From Palsa-870 sp035937155 (GTDB lineage Bacteria; Chloroflexota; Dormibacteria; Dormibacterales; Dormibacteraceae), in NCBI GenBank assembly GCA_035937155.1, contig DASYVJ010000033.1, forward strand, positions 1-64,000: DNA of 64,000 nt. Direction: 5' to 3'. The translations under genes were made by a program, and so were the position numbers. Position 1 is the first letter of the stretch; each line of letters starts with the position of its first letter. A model generated the notes under the pieces. That model saw only the letters and a program-made list of their open reading frames with translations. It made no database searches and was not told where the DNA came from. This document shows positions 49,859 to 58,575 of this stretch, piece after piece.

Positions 49859-50938
49859 ATGGGACGGTCCAGGAGCAACTCCACCGAACGAGGCCTGAAG
49901 GCCCGGCCGCCCGAAGCGGCTGAAGCCGGGCTGGTCTACGCCTCCGACTTCGAGCCCGGCATACATCGGGTGCGCAAGGGCAAAGGCTTCACCTACCTCG
50001 GCCCGGACGGCAAACGGGTGACCGATCGGGCCACCCTGGAGAGGATTGCCGGCCTCGTCATCCCCCCGGCCTGGAAAGACGTTTGGATGTCCACACGACC
50101 ACGAGGTCACCTCCAGGCCACCGGCCGCGATGCTCGGGGCCGCAAGCAACGCATCTACCACGCAACCTGGCGCGAGGTTCGCGCTGCCGACAAGTTCTCG
50201 CGTATGGTCGGCTTCGCTCGCGCGCTGCCACGAATCAGGCGCCGCGTCGCTCGTGACCTGGGGAAACCTGGCCTTCCACGTGAGAAGGTGGTCGCGACCA
50301 TCGTCAGGTTGCTCGAGATGACCTATGCGCGGATCGGCAACGAGGAGTACGCGCGTGAGAATGGCTCCTTCGGTCTTACCACCCTTCGCGATCGGCACGT
50401 GACGGTCACGGGATCGACCGTGCGATTCCTCTTCAAAGGCAAGAGCGGGCGCGAGGTTGAGGTCGGCGTCACGAATCGGCGCGTCGCGCGCGTGGTCAAA
50501 CGATGCGAGGAGCTTCCTGGCCAGATGCTGTTCCAGTACATCGGCCCCGATGGCGAACGTCACACGGTCCATTCGGATGACGTCAACCAGTACCTGCAAG
50601 AGGTAAGCGGTGAGGATTTCACCGCAAAGGACTACCGCACGTGGTCAGCCACCGTCCTGGCCACCTGCGCTCTGCGCGATGTCGCGGCCTTCGAGTCCGA
50701 TGCGGAGGCCAAACGCAATGTGGTGGCCGCGATCGACAGCGTCGCGCGAAGGCTCGGACATACACGCGCTGTGTGCCGTCGCTCCTATGTCCACCCGAGG
50801 GTAATCGACACTTATATGGACGGGTCGCTCGAGAGCATCCTGAGCGTCGTGTCGAGCAAGGCGTATCGAAACCTCAAGGCGGATGAGGTGGCCGTCCTCG
50901 CACTGCTGAAGCGCAAGGTGCGAGCGAAGGCGGCTTAG
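49859..50938 (+). CDS. DNA topoisomerase IB
   Basis: A 359-aa bacterial type IB enzyme. GFTYLGPDGKRV and IPPAWKDVWMSTRPRGHLQATGRDARGRKQRIYHATWR form the N-terminal domain. The catalytic region includes RIGNEEYARENGSFGLTTLRDRHV (first Arg), FLFKGKSGREVEVGV (Lys) and, near the end, CRRSYVHPRVID with the active Tyr. It relaxes supercoils by a 3'-phosphotyrosine link. It overlaps the end of the convergent gnd gene by 4 bp. Confidence 0.95.
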   Translation: MGRSRSNSTERGLKARPPEAAEAGLVYASDFEPGIHRVRKGKGFTYLGPDGKRVTDRATLERIAGLVIPPAWKDVWMSTRPRGHLQATGRDARGRKQRIYHATWREVRAADKFSRMVGFARALPRIRRRVARDLGKPGLPREKVVATIVRLLEMTYARIGNEEYARENGSFGLTTLRDRHVTVTGSTVRFLFKGKSGREVEVGVTNRRVARVVKRCEELPGQMLFQYIGPDGERHTVHSDDVNQYLQEVSGEDFTAKDYRTWSATVLATCALRDVAAFESDAEAKRNVVAAIDSVARRLGHTRAVCRRSYVHPRVIDTYMDGSLESILSVVSSKAYRNLKADEVAVLALLKRKVRAKAA

Positions 50939-52368
50939 TCGGTACGCACCTCCGAACCATCCTGCGCCCAGCGCGTGTGGTAGGCGCCCTCGCGGTCCGT
51001 GCGGTGGTAGGTGTGAGCACCGAAGTAGTCGCGCAAGCCCTGGATGAGGTTGGCCGGACCGCGCGCGCGCCGGTATCCATCGTAGTAGGCCAGCGATGAG
51101 GCGAACGCCGGGATAGGCACGCCCTGGTCGACCGCATGCTTGATCACGGAGCGCCACGCCGGCTGCGCCGATGCAAGCGCTTGCTGGAAGAATGGGGCAA
51201 GCATGAGATTCGACAGGTCGGGAGACTCCGCGTAGCTGTCCTTGATGCGGTCCAGGAACGCCGCGCGGATGATGCAGCCACCGCGCCAGATCGTGGCGAG
51301 GGCGCCGAGGTCGAGGTTCCACCCGAACTCTTGTGAGCCGGCGCGGAGGTGCTCGAAACCCTGGGCATAGGCGACGATCTTCGACGCGTAGAGCGCATCC
51401 CGGACGTCATCGATCATCCCCGCGTCGGACTTTGCCGGGATACCGGAGGGGCCTCCTAGAATCTTCGCCGCCTTGACACGTTCCGCCTTCTGGCTGGACA
51501 GCATGCGAGCGAACACCGCTTCGGTGATTCCGGTAAGGGGCACGCCAAGCTGGAGCGCCGACTCGCTCGTCCATCGCCCTGTGCCCTTCTGTTCAGCCTC
51601 GTCCTCGATGACGTCGACAAGCGCCGACCCCGTGACTTCGTCGCGCTTGTCGAGCACGTTGGCGGTGATCTCGATCAGGTAGGACTGGAGCTCGCCCTCG
51701 TTCCATTCGCGAAAGACCGCCGCCAGCTCGGCGGGCGTCATGCCGAGGACCTGGCGCAGGAAGTCGTAGGTCTCGGCGATGAGCTGGATGTCGGCGTACT
51801 CGATCCCGTTATGGACCATCTTCACGAAGTGGCCCGCCCCGTCCGGGCCGATATAGGTGCAGCACGGAACGTCGTCGACCTTGGCCGAGATCGCCGTCAA
51901 CATCTCCGCCACACGTTCGTATGAGGCGCGCGTGCCGCCCGGCATGATGCTCGGTCCGCGAAGCGCCCCCTCCTCCCCGCCGGACACGCCCGCTCCGATG
52001 AATCCGAGACCGGCCTTCTCGACAGCCGCCGCCCGCCGGCGGGTGTCGTGGAACAGCGAGTTGCCGCCGTCGATAATCGTGTCGCCGGGTTCCAGCACCT
52101 TCGACAGAGAATCGATCGCATCGTCGACGGCCGAGCCCGCCTTCACCATGAGGAGGATGGCACGAGGCGGCTTGAGGATCCGCGCCAGCTCTTCGAGCGA
52201 CCCGGCCGGGCGGAAGTCGCCATCGTCGCTGTACGCGGCCATGAAGTCGTCTGTACGCCGGCGAGTTCGGTTGTAGACGGCTACGCGTGCGCCGTGGGAC
52301 GCCAGGTTGCGGGCCAGGTTTTCGCCCATCGTCGCCAGCCCCACCACCCCGATCTCGTGCTCGGCCAC
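50935..52368 (-). CDS. gnd: 6-phosphogluconate dehydrogenase (decarboxylating)
   Basis: A 477-aa protein of the long, dimeric NADP type. GLATMGENLARNLASHGARVAVYNRT is the cofactor site, GVSGGEEGALRGPSIMPGG the substrate loop, GHFVKMVHNGIEYADIQLIAE carries the catalytic Lys, and the C-terminal AYYDGYRRARGPANLIQGLRDYFGAHTYHRTDREG the conserved tail from the other subunit. It produces ribulose-5-phosphate in the oxidative pentose-phosphate pathway. It starts at GTG 52368, 6 nt after TAATGT (52380-52375). Confidence 0.96.
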   Translation of the reverse strand: MAEHEIGVVGLATMGENLARNLASHGARVAVYNRTRRRTDDFMAAYSDDGDFRPAGSLEELARILKPPRAILLMVKAGSAVDDAIDSLSKVLEPGDTIIDGGNSLFHDTRRRAAAVEKAGLGFIGAGVSGGEEGALRGPSIMPGGTRASYERVAEMLTAISAKVDDVPCCTYIGPDGAGHFVKMVHNGIEYADIQLIAETYDFLRQVLGMTPAELAAVFREWNEGELQSYLIEITANVLDKRDEVTGSALVDVIEDEAEQKGTGRWTSESALQLGVPLTGITEAVFARMLSSQKAERVKAAKILGGPSGIPAKSDAGMIDDVRDALYASKIVAYAQGFEHLRAGSQEFGWNLDLGALATIWRGGCIIRAAFLDRIKDSYAESPDLSNLMLAPFFQQALASAQPAWRSVIKHAVDQGVPIPAFASSLAYYDGYRRARGPANLIQGLRDYFGAHTYHRTDREGAYHTRWAQDGSEVRTD

Positions 52369-52466
52369 ACCCCAACATTACCTAGGGAAGCGCGGTCAAG
52401 GTTCCGCTGCCTCGTCAACCCATCTGAACTGACGGGACCATCCCCCCCAACCGGACGGCGACCAGG

Positions 52467-52483
52467 GTGGCAATGCATGCCAC
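52467..52483. promoter_or_regulatory. Palindrome upstream of the second orphan kinase
   Basis: GTGGCA-ATGCA-TGCCAC (52467-52483) is a perfect 6-5-6 inverted repeat, 18 bp before the kinase TTG start. It differs in sequence from the AT-rich palindrome in front of the paralogue at 26375. Confidence 0.35.
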
Positions 52484-52501
52484 GCTGGTTTCGGACAAGG
52501 T

Positions 52502-54658
52502 TTGAGCCTGGAACGGCGCGCTCTGCAGAGCGGGCCTCGAGAACGTACGGTCTTCATCTCCGCGGCAGCGATTGCAGTGGTGACGGTGATTGTTTTTGTC
52601 GCCTGGCTGGCATTCCGAATCGGCGGCGACACCTTGACGATCGCTGTCGACGACATCGGCGAGGCAGTAGCGGCGTTCATCGCCGCCGCTGCGTGTGGGT
52701 TCGCGGCGTGGCGGACCATCGGCCGCCCTCGGCTTGGCTGGACACTGATGTCGGCTTCGGCCGTTTCATGGGGCGCCGGCCAGGTCGTGTGGTCGGTTTA
52801 TGAAATTGGCTCAGGGAACATTCCGTACCCCTCCGCCGCCGACGTGGGCTTCCTGGGGGCTATACCGCTGGCCGCCGCCGGGATCGTGGCTTTCTTTTCG
52901 ACACCGCGAGGCACGTCAACACATCTCCGGCTGTGGCTCGACGGGGCAATCGTGTTTCTCGCACTTGTCTTCGTCGCGTGGACTCTTGGGATGCGAACTG
53001 TGTACGAAGATGCCGCGCATCCGCTGCTCGAGAGGATGGTCAATCTTGCCTATCCGGTCGGCGACATCCTCATCGGCACAATCCTGGTCCTGGCCATCCG
53101 TCGTGCCAGGAATGAAGCTCACGGCAGGCTGCTCCTTCTTCTCGGCGGGCTGGCGGCCAACTCGCTGGCCGACAGCGCGCTGGCTTTCCTCACCGCAACC
53201 GGCCACTACGGTTCGATCGGCAGCGTGCTGGATGCGGGGTGGGTGGGAGGCTACTTGATGATCGGCCTCGCGGCGCTTTGGCCCTCGAGCGCCGGCGCCC
53301 GCGTAGCAGATGACCGGCCGATCGACATCTGGCAGCTGGCCCTGCCCTGGCTGGCGCTGCTGGGCGTAGGCCTGAGCGCCATCCTCCTCGCGGTGTCAGG
53401 CCAGCCGATGGACGTCTTCCTGACCCTTCTCGTCGGTGCGCTGGCAATCCTGGTTATGGTCAGCCAGATCTACGCCCACAGCGAATCGCTGTCGCTCCTG
53501 ATGCAGAGCCGCCGCGACGCCGCGACGCTCAACGACATCATCTTGTACGCGCCGCTCGGGGTCGCCCGAATCGGTTTGGACTTGAGAATCATCCAGGCCA
53601 ACCCGCGATTCGCGGAGCTCCTCCGCAGGCCTGAAAATGACATCGCTGGCGCGCTCCTGGCCACGCACCTGCCACCGGATGAGGTGGAACAGGCCGCTAA
53701 CCAATTTCGGTTGATTTCCGACGGCACAGTCACCTCAACCGAATCGGAAACCGAGGTGGTGCGGGGCGACGGCTCGCACATGTGGCTGCACTGGAGCGCA
53801 ACAGCAGTACGCAACCTGGATGGCGAGATCGAGTACTTCATCGCAATGTTCAATGACACGACAGCGAGGCATCAGGCGGAGGTGGCGGCCGTGGCGAACA
53901 TCAACGTGCTCGAGCGCCTCAACCGTTTGAAGAGCGAGTTCCTGACCATGGTCCGCCACGAGTTTCGAACGGCACTCGTTGGCATCGAGGGCTTCAGCGA
54001 GCTGATGCGGGACGCGGACTGGCTGGACGTGGTTACGGTCAAAGGCTTTGCCAGCGACATCTACAACGACGCACACCGGCTCGACGGAATGCTGGGCAAG
54101 ATGCTCGACGTGGACCGCATGGAGGCAGACAAGGTCGAGCTTCACCTCGTACCGATCGACCTAAGCGACGCCTTGAGCCAGGCTGTCACGCTCGCGAAGG
54201 TGCCAGGTACGAAACATCCCATCACGCTCGCCCTGGAACCTGACCTGCCAATGATCGACGGCGACGCGGGGAAGCTCGCCTGGCTGCTCAGGATTCTTTT
54301 CGACAACGCGATCAGGTACTCGCCTGAAGGCGGAGAGATCGTCGTCACAGCCTCCACGGAACCAGGTCAGGTCGTCGTGGGTATCAAAGACCGCGGCCTG
54401 GGCATGCCGGCGGACTTCGACGACCAGCTCTTCGCCCGTTACCAGTGGAGCGCAAACAACCCCACGACCAAGGTCATGGGGACGGGCCTCGGCCTGCCGA
54501 TGGCCCGCCAGATCGTCGAGATGCACGGCGGCCGGATCTGGTTCGACAGCAAAGCAGGCGTGGGCTCGGAGTTCCATTTCTCGGTACCGATGATCTCCAA
54601 CCGATCGACACCACGCGAGGAGCCGGAAGAGACCGTCGCCGTCCCGGTGCTTGTCTAA
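52502..54658 (+). CDS. Orphan membrane PAS-sensor histidine kinase (paralogue of 26375-28582)
   Basis: A 718-aa protein starting at TTG 52502. The domain order is the same as in the 26375 kinase: multi-helix sensor (IGGDTLTIAVDDIGEAVAAFIAA, YEIGSGNIPYPSAADVGFLGAIPL), PAS (LYAPLGVARIGLDLRIIQANPRF), H-box MVRHEFRTALVGIEGFSELMRDAD (His ~486; Ala in place of Pro) and HATPase (ILFDNAIRYS, IKDRGLGMPADFDDQLFARY, GTGLGLPMARQIVEMHGGRIW). No receiver domain or partner gene is adjacent. The last ~25 residues are acidic. Confidence 0.92.
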   Translation: MSLERRALQSGPRERTVFISAAAIAVVTVIVFVAWLAFRIGGDTLTIAVDDIGEAVAAFIAAAACGFAAWRTIGRPRLGWTLMSASAVSWGAGQVVWSVYEIGSGNIPYPSAADVGFLGAIPLAAAGIVAFFSTPRGTSTHLRLWLDGAIVFLALVFVAWTLGMRTVYEDAAHPLLERMVNLAYPVGDILIGTILVLAIRRARNEAHGRLLLLLGGLAANSLADSALAFLTATGHYGSIGSVLDAGWVGGYLMIGLAALWPSSAGARVADDRPIDIWQLALPWLALLGVGLSAILLAVSGQPMDVFLTLLVGALAILVMVSQIYAHSESLSLLMQSRRDAATLNDIILYAPLGVARIGLDLRIIQANPRFAELLRRPENDIAGALLATHLPPDEVEQAANQFRLISDGTVTSTESETEVVRGDGSHMWLHWSATAVRNLDGEIEYFIAMFNDTTARHQAEVAAVANINVLERLNRLKSEFLTMVRHEFRTALVGIEGFSELMRDADWLDVVTVKGFASDIYNDAHRLDGMLGKMLDVDRMEADKVELHLVPIDLSDALSQAVTLAKVPGTKHPITLALEPDLPMIDGDAGKLAWLLRILFDNAIRYSPEGGEIVVTASTEPGQVVVGIKDRGLGMPADFDDQLFARYQWSANNPTTKVMGTGLGLPMARQIVEMHGGRIWFDSKAGVGSEFHFSVPMISNRSTPREEPEETVAVPVLV

Positions 54659-54673
54659 TCCTGCCAGCGGGGA

Positions 54674-55390
54674 CTATGTCGTAATCAGTCTTCGCGCCGC
54701 GGCGGCTCCGCTCCCCGCGTGCTCAACGGCGTCCACCTTGAGCAGCACGCCGACGAGCTTTCCGTCCGACGTCGTGATGGGTACGCTGTCGAGCTCGTGC
54801 TCAATCATGTAGTCGGCCATCTCCTTCATCGGAACGTACGGACGAAACGTGCTGGGCCCGGGATGCATGGCCTGCTCGGCCATCAGCCCTGAGTCCATCT
54901 CCAGCTGTTTCGACCGCAGCAGACCGAGGACGACTTGCGCCTCGTCGACGACCACCGCCACGTTCCAGCCTGTGGCCGTCGCCCGGTCGCGCACGTCGCC
55001 GAGGCGGTCTTGCAAGCCGCAAACGATCATGTCCTTGCGCGCCACGTCTCCCGCGCGCGGGCGCTTCGAGTTCTCGCCCTCGGTCGGCAAACCGGCGGCC
55101 AGCCAGTCGAGCTTGCCCGCCTTGTACTCAAAGACTTTTCCGAAGCCGAAGCTCTCGAGCCGCGACGCGGCCCTGGGTGCCATGTCTCAAGCCGCGTCCC
55201 AGCAGTACACGATCACCGGTCGGTTCCGATCGATCTGTGCGGGTGCCTCCTCATCCAGCTGGCGCAGCGGATGGCTGACCGCCCCAGGGAGATGATCTTC
55301 GGCGAACTCCTCCGCCGGGAGCACCTCGACCAGCTGCGCCCCCTGCTTGACCAGCTCTTCGACCCTCTCGCGATCGATTGATGTCGCCAT
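54674..55390 (-). CDS. Rhodanese-CBS fusion selenoprotein with in-frame UGA as Sec
   Basis: Two adjacent frames (55390-55187 and 55183-54674) are one gene interrupted only by TGA at 55189-55187. Joined, they give 238 aa: rhodanese residues 1-100 (GAQLVEVLPAEEFAEDHLPGAVSHPL, RPVIVYCWDAA-U-DMAPRAASRLESFGF, FEYKAGKLDWLAAGLPTEGE) then two CBS domains (MIVCGLQDRLGDVRDRATATGWNVAVVVDE and TFRPYVPMKEMADYMIEHELDSVPITTSDGKLVGVLLKVD). The Sec sits where relatives, as I recall them, have the Cys of YCWDxxCD. A SECIS-like hairpin follows. Sulfur or selenium transfer regulated by nucleotide binding to CBS is a plausible role. It starts 4 bp after the papain-like gene. Confidence 0.88.
55157..55173 (-). promoter_or_regulatory. 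Candidate bacterial SECIS element of the rhodanese-CBS gene
   Basis: On the minus strand GGGCCGC-GTC-GCGGCTC forms a 7-bp stem (one G-U) with a 3-nt loop starting with G. The loop begins 21 nt after the UGA, inside the bacterial SECIS window. Confidence 0.68.
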
Positions 55391-55394
55391 CGGC

Positions 55395-55937
55395 TCAGGG
55401 TCGCACGTCGAACAGCTTGGCGATGTCGGCAGGCAGCGTCAGCACGGCGTCGAGCTCGGGCACGAGTCCGCCCGCCTGCAGCGCGGCCGTGACGAGGCCG
55501 GAGCAGATCTCGTGACCATGTCGGACAAGCCGTAGGGGCCACCCGAAGAGCAGGTACAGGCTCGCTCCGAACATGTCGAGAAAGCCAAAACCCTGGCCGA
55601 TATGCGCCTTGGAGTAGGCGACGGCACGCGCCCTGCCTTCCGCGGAGAACTCCGGGCCCAGGCGAACCAGGTGGTATTCGTCGGCGTGGTACCTGGAGAT
55701 GGGGTTTTGGCGCACGCCGGTGTCCTCCGCTTCGACCAGGGCCCCATCCTTCTCGACGATCATCGCGGAGTGGGTCCAGTGCGCATAGACCGCATCCGGG
55801 CCTTTGAAACGGCGCTTCTGAGCCAGGCTGATGAGCCCCGCGATCAGGTTATGCCGGTGGGCGAGGATGAAATCACCGGGCACGAAATCTTTCGCGTCCT
55901 CCCCGGGACCATAACGCTCAACCTTGGCCATCGTCAT
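55395..55937 (-). CDS. Permuted papain-like amidase/peptidase (YiiX/C92-like)
   Basis: A 180-aa protein. KDFVPGDFILAHRHNLIAGLI, VYAHWTHSAMIVEKDGALVEAEDTGVRQNPISRY (catalytic His in HWTHSAMI) and HEICSGLVTAALQAGG (catalytic Cys in ICSGLV) follow the permuted NlpC/P60 order seen in YiiX-like proteins. There is no signal peptide, although a hydrophobic stretch (FGASLYLLFGWPLRLV) could touch the membrane. The substrate may be a peptide or lipid amide. It is the first gene of a two-gene operon with the rhodanese-CBS selenoprotein. Confidence 0.8.
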   Translation of the reverse strand: MTMAKVERYGPGEDAKDFVPGDFILAHRHNLIAGLISLAQKRRFKGPDAVYAHWTHSAMIVEKDGALVEAEDTGVRQNPISRYHADEYHLVRLGPEFSAEGRARAVAYSKAHIGQGFGFLDMFGASLYLLFGWPLRLVRHGHEICSGLVTAALQAGGLVPELDAVLTLPADIAKLFDVRP

Positions 55938-55962
55938 CGGGATAACGCCCGGCGACGGTTCC

Positions 55963-56997
55963 TCACCAGGTTCGAGTCACCTTGTTCAGCGCTCTCGGCC
56001 GGTCTGGGTCGATTCCGCGGGCTAGGGCGACGCGACTGGCCAGCAGCTGACCCAGCACCGCGAGCGTGAGCGGGGTCAGCTCCTCGGGCAAGCCGGAATC
56101 GAGGCTGACGGTGTCATCCGGAGCGCCATGGTCGCTGATCCCGTCGAGCAGCCAGACGACTCGGCAGCTTTGGCCCCTCAGGCGCCGCCCGATCGATTCC
56201 ATGTCGGCGGACACCTGGCCACGCCCGTCCACGAGCACCACTGGGAAGCCGGGCTCGACTACCGCTATCGGCCCATGCTCGAAGTCCGCCACCGACCACG
56301 CGCGAGCCAGCACATAGCTTGTCTCGGTGAGCTTGAGAGCGATCTCCTCTGCCGTCGAGAAGTTGAAACCCCGCCCGAGAACGATGGCGCGCGGGCCCAG
56401 GAGGGCGGGGACGAGGCGGTCCAGCTCGTCGTCCTGCTCCAGCGCCGCCGCCAGGGCCGGGGGCACCTGGCCGAGCGCGGCCTCGAACGATGCGTCCGGG
56501 TCGAGTGCCTGGGAGATCAGCGCGATCGCAAGCAGGCTTGCGATGTATGTCTTGGACGCGGGCACGCTGCGTTCCGGTCCAGCCCCCAGCGGGAGCAGCA
56601 GCTCGGCGGTGTGAGCCAGCCGGGACTCTGGTTGGTTGGTCACCGCGACCGTCACCTGGCCCTGGCGCGCAGCCTCCTCGATAACGGCGATGACGTCGGG
56701 CGACTCGCCAGATTGCGAGATGCCGATCACGCATTGACCGTCGAGGTTGGGCGGGCTGCCGTAGCTGGTGAACAGAGATGGCGCCGCCAGCGCCACCATC
56801 ATGTGGTTGCGGGCGCCGAACAGGTATTTCGCATACAGCGCCGCATGATCGGAGCTGCCTCGCGCGGCGATGACGAAGCCTCGCGGCTTCGATGAGTGAA
56901 GCCTCGCGGCAATCGACCCAACCGCGCCACGACTCTCCGCGAGCATCCGCCGCGCCAGCAGCGGCTGCTCGCCGATCTCCTCGCGAAAGACACTCAT
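55963..56997 (-). CDS. Double-SIS-domain sugar isomerase/deaminase (GlmS C-terminal-like)
   Basis: A 344-aa protein. It begins MSVFREEIGEQPLLARRML like AgaS/GlmS isomerase domains. The first SIS domain has FVIAARGSSDHAALYAKYLFG and IGISQSGESPDVIAVIEEA; the second has VLGRGFNFSTAEEIALKLTETSYVLARAWSVADFEHGPIAVVEPGFPVV, with the Glu/His of aldose-ketose isomerases. There is no glutaminase domain, so it probably works on a phosphorylated amino sugar with ammonia release or simple isomerisation. It follows the acyl-CoA ligase stop directly, same strand. Confidence 0.9.
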   Translation of the reverse strand: MSVFREEIGEQPLLARRMLAESRGAVGSIAARLHSSKPRGFVIAARGSSDHAALYAKYLFGARNHMMVALAAPSLFTSYGSPPNLDGQCVIGISQSGESPDVIAVIEEAARQGQVTVAVTNQPESRLAHTAELLLPLGAGPERSVPASKTYIASLLAIALISQALDPDASFEAALGQVPPALAAALEQDDELDRLVPALLGPRAIVLGRGFNFSTAEEIALKLTETSYVLARAWSVADFEHGPIAVVEPGFPVVLVDGRGQVSADMESIGRRLRGQSCRVVWLLDGISDHGAPDDTVSLDSGLPEELTPLTLAVLGQLLASRVALARGIDPDRPRALNKVTRTW

Positions 56998-58566
56998 CTA
57001 GGTCTGGGCGGTGGCGGCTTTCTCGCGCTCTCTCAGGACGCGGCGCAGGATCTTGCCGGTCGCAGATTTCGGGATCTGGTCGACCACTTCAACGCGTCGA
57101 ATTTTCTTGTGCGGCGCGACTCGCGCCGCGACCCATTCCATGATCTCTTCGGGGGTCACTGCCTCTTTCAGCACGACGAATGCTTTCGGCACCTCCTCGG
57201 TTTCTTCGTCAAGCACTCCGATGACCGCGGCGTCCGCGATTTTCGGGTTGGACAGCAGCAGCGCCTCGAGCTCGGCCGGCGCCACCTGGAAGCCCTTGTA
57301 CTTGATGAGCTCTTTGAGGCGGTCGACGATGAAGTACTGGTCGTGCTCGTCGATGTGCCCGATGTCACCTGTGTGGAAGAACCCATCCGCGTCGATGGAG
57401 CTGCTCGTCGCCTGCTCGTTGTTCAGGTAACCCTTCATCACCTGCGGGCCGCGCGTCCAGATCTCGCCGTCCTCGTTACGGCCAAGCTCCTTGCCGGTGG
57501 CGGCGTCGACGATCTTGCACTCGGTGTTGGGCGCGGCCGGTCCCACCGACCCGGGCACGGCTTCCGTCTGGCTGTCGGGCACGATGTGCGACACGGGGCT
57601 GGTTTCGGTCAGACCGTAGCCCTGGCTCAGGCGGCAGCCGATCCGCTCGCTCGCCGCGCGAGCGGTGTCCGCATCCAGAGGGGCTGCGCCCGAGAATGCC
57701 CGTTTCACCGATGACAGGTCGTACTTGTCGATTGCAGGATGCTTGGCTAGCAGCACGACGATGGGCGGCACCAGGAAAAATCGAGTGACACGGTAGTCCT
57801 GCACCGCCTGCAGGCAGGGCTCGAGCTCGAAGCGCTGCATGGTCACCAGGGTTGCGCCCTGATAGAGGCCCTGGTTCATGATCACTGTCATCCCGTAGAT
57901 GTGGAAGAACGGAAGGAAGGCCATGATCTTTTCGTCTTCGGTGATGTCTATGCAGGCAGTGGTCTGCATCAGGTTGGCCACCAGGTTTCGATGCGTGAGC
58001 ATCACACCCTTCGAAAAGCCTGTGGTGCCGCTGGAGTAAGGCAGCGCGACAACATCCTCCGCAGGATCGATGTGGACTTCAGGAGCTTTGGTATCGACCA
58101 TCAGGGATGAGAACGCGACCGCCCCCTCCGCCTCGCCGAAGACGATCACTTCCTCGACCTTCGATTTGGCTGCCGCCTCCTGGGCCTTGGCGACCAGCGG
58201 TGGAACTGTGAGCAGGAGGCGTGCCCGCGAATCGTTGAGCTGGAAGGCGATCTCGTCTGCCGTGTAGGTTGGGTTGAGGGTGGTATTCACACCACCGGCG
58301 GCCGCGACGCCGTGGAACGCGATCGGGTACTCGGGCAGGTTGGGAGACATGATCGCCATCACGTCGCCCTTTCGGAATCCGCGCGCGTGCAGGCCCGCGG
58401 CCAGCTTGCGGACTCCATCGGCAATCTGCCGGTAGGAGTACGACCGGCCGCTCGACGCCTCGACGATGGCGACCTTGTCGCCGAGCTTGTCCGCCTTGCC
58501 GAGCACAAACGGGGTGAGCGCCATGTCGGGGATGGCCACGTCGGGAAATGGGCTCTTGAAGATCAC
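56998..58566 (-). CDS. AMP-forming acyl-CoA/4-coumarate-CoA ligase-like enzyme
   Basis: A 522-aa protein. YSSGTTGFSKGVMLTHRNLV (P-loop), GYGLTETSPVSHIVPDS, GEIWTRGPQVMKGYLNNEQAT, GDIGHIDEHDQYFIVDRLKELIKYKGFQVAPAELE and the C-terminal Lys in IPKSATGKILRRVLRE are the adenylation-enzyme motifs. It activates a carboxylate as acyl-AMP and then acyl-CoA; the spacing fits the 4CL branch but the substrate is not certain. It starts at GTG 58566, 6 nt after TAGACT, which includes the stop codon of the MFS gene. Confidence 0.93.
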   Translation of the reverse strand: MIFKSPFPDVAIPDMALTPFVLGKADKLGDKVAIVEASSGRSYSYRQIADGVRKLAAGLHARGFRKGDVMAIMSPNLPEYPIAFHGVAAAGGVNTTLNPTYTADEIAFQLNDSRARLLLTVPPLVAKAQEAAAKSKVEEVIVFGEAEGAVAFSSLMVDTKAPEVHIDPAEDVVALPYSSGTTGFSKGVMLTHRNLVANLMQTTACIDITEDEKIMAFLPFFHIYGMTVIMNQGLYQGATLVTMQRFELEPCLQAVQDYRVTRFFLVPPIVVLLAKHPAIDKYDLSSVKRAFSGAAPLDADTARAASERIGCRLSQGYGLTETSPVSHIVPDSQTEAVPGSVGPAAPNTECKIVDAATGKELGRNEDGEIWTRGPQVMKGYLNNEQATSSSIDADGFFHTGDIGHIDEHDQYFIVDRLKELIKYKGFQVAPAELEALLLSNPKIADAAVIGVLDEETEEVPKAFVVLKEAVTPEEIMEWVAARVAPHKKIRRVEVVDQIPKSATGKILRRVLREREKAATAQT

Positions 58567-58575
58567 CGCCGAAGT

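Noticed and set aside
54674..55390. Rhodanese-CBS region as a pseudogene broken by a nonsense mutation
   Set aside because: The frame is otherwise intact, the stop is UGA at a typical Cys column, and a SECIS-like hairpin follows. The independent SelW case makes Sec the simpler reading.
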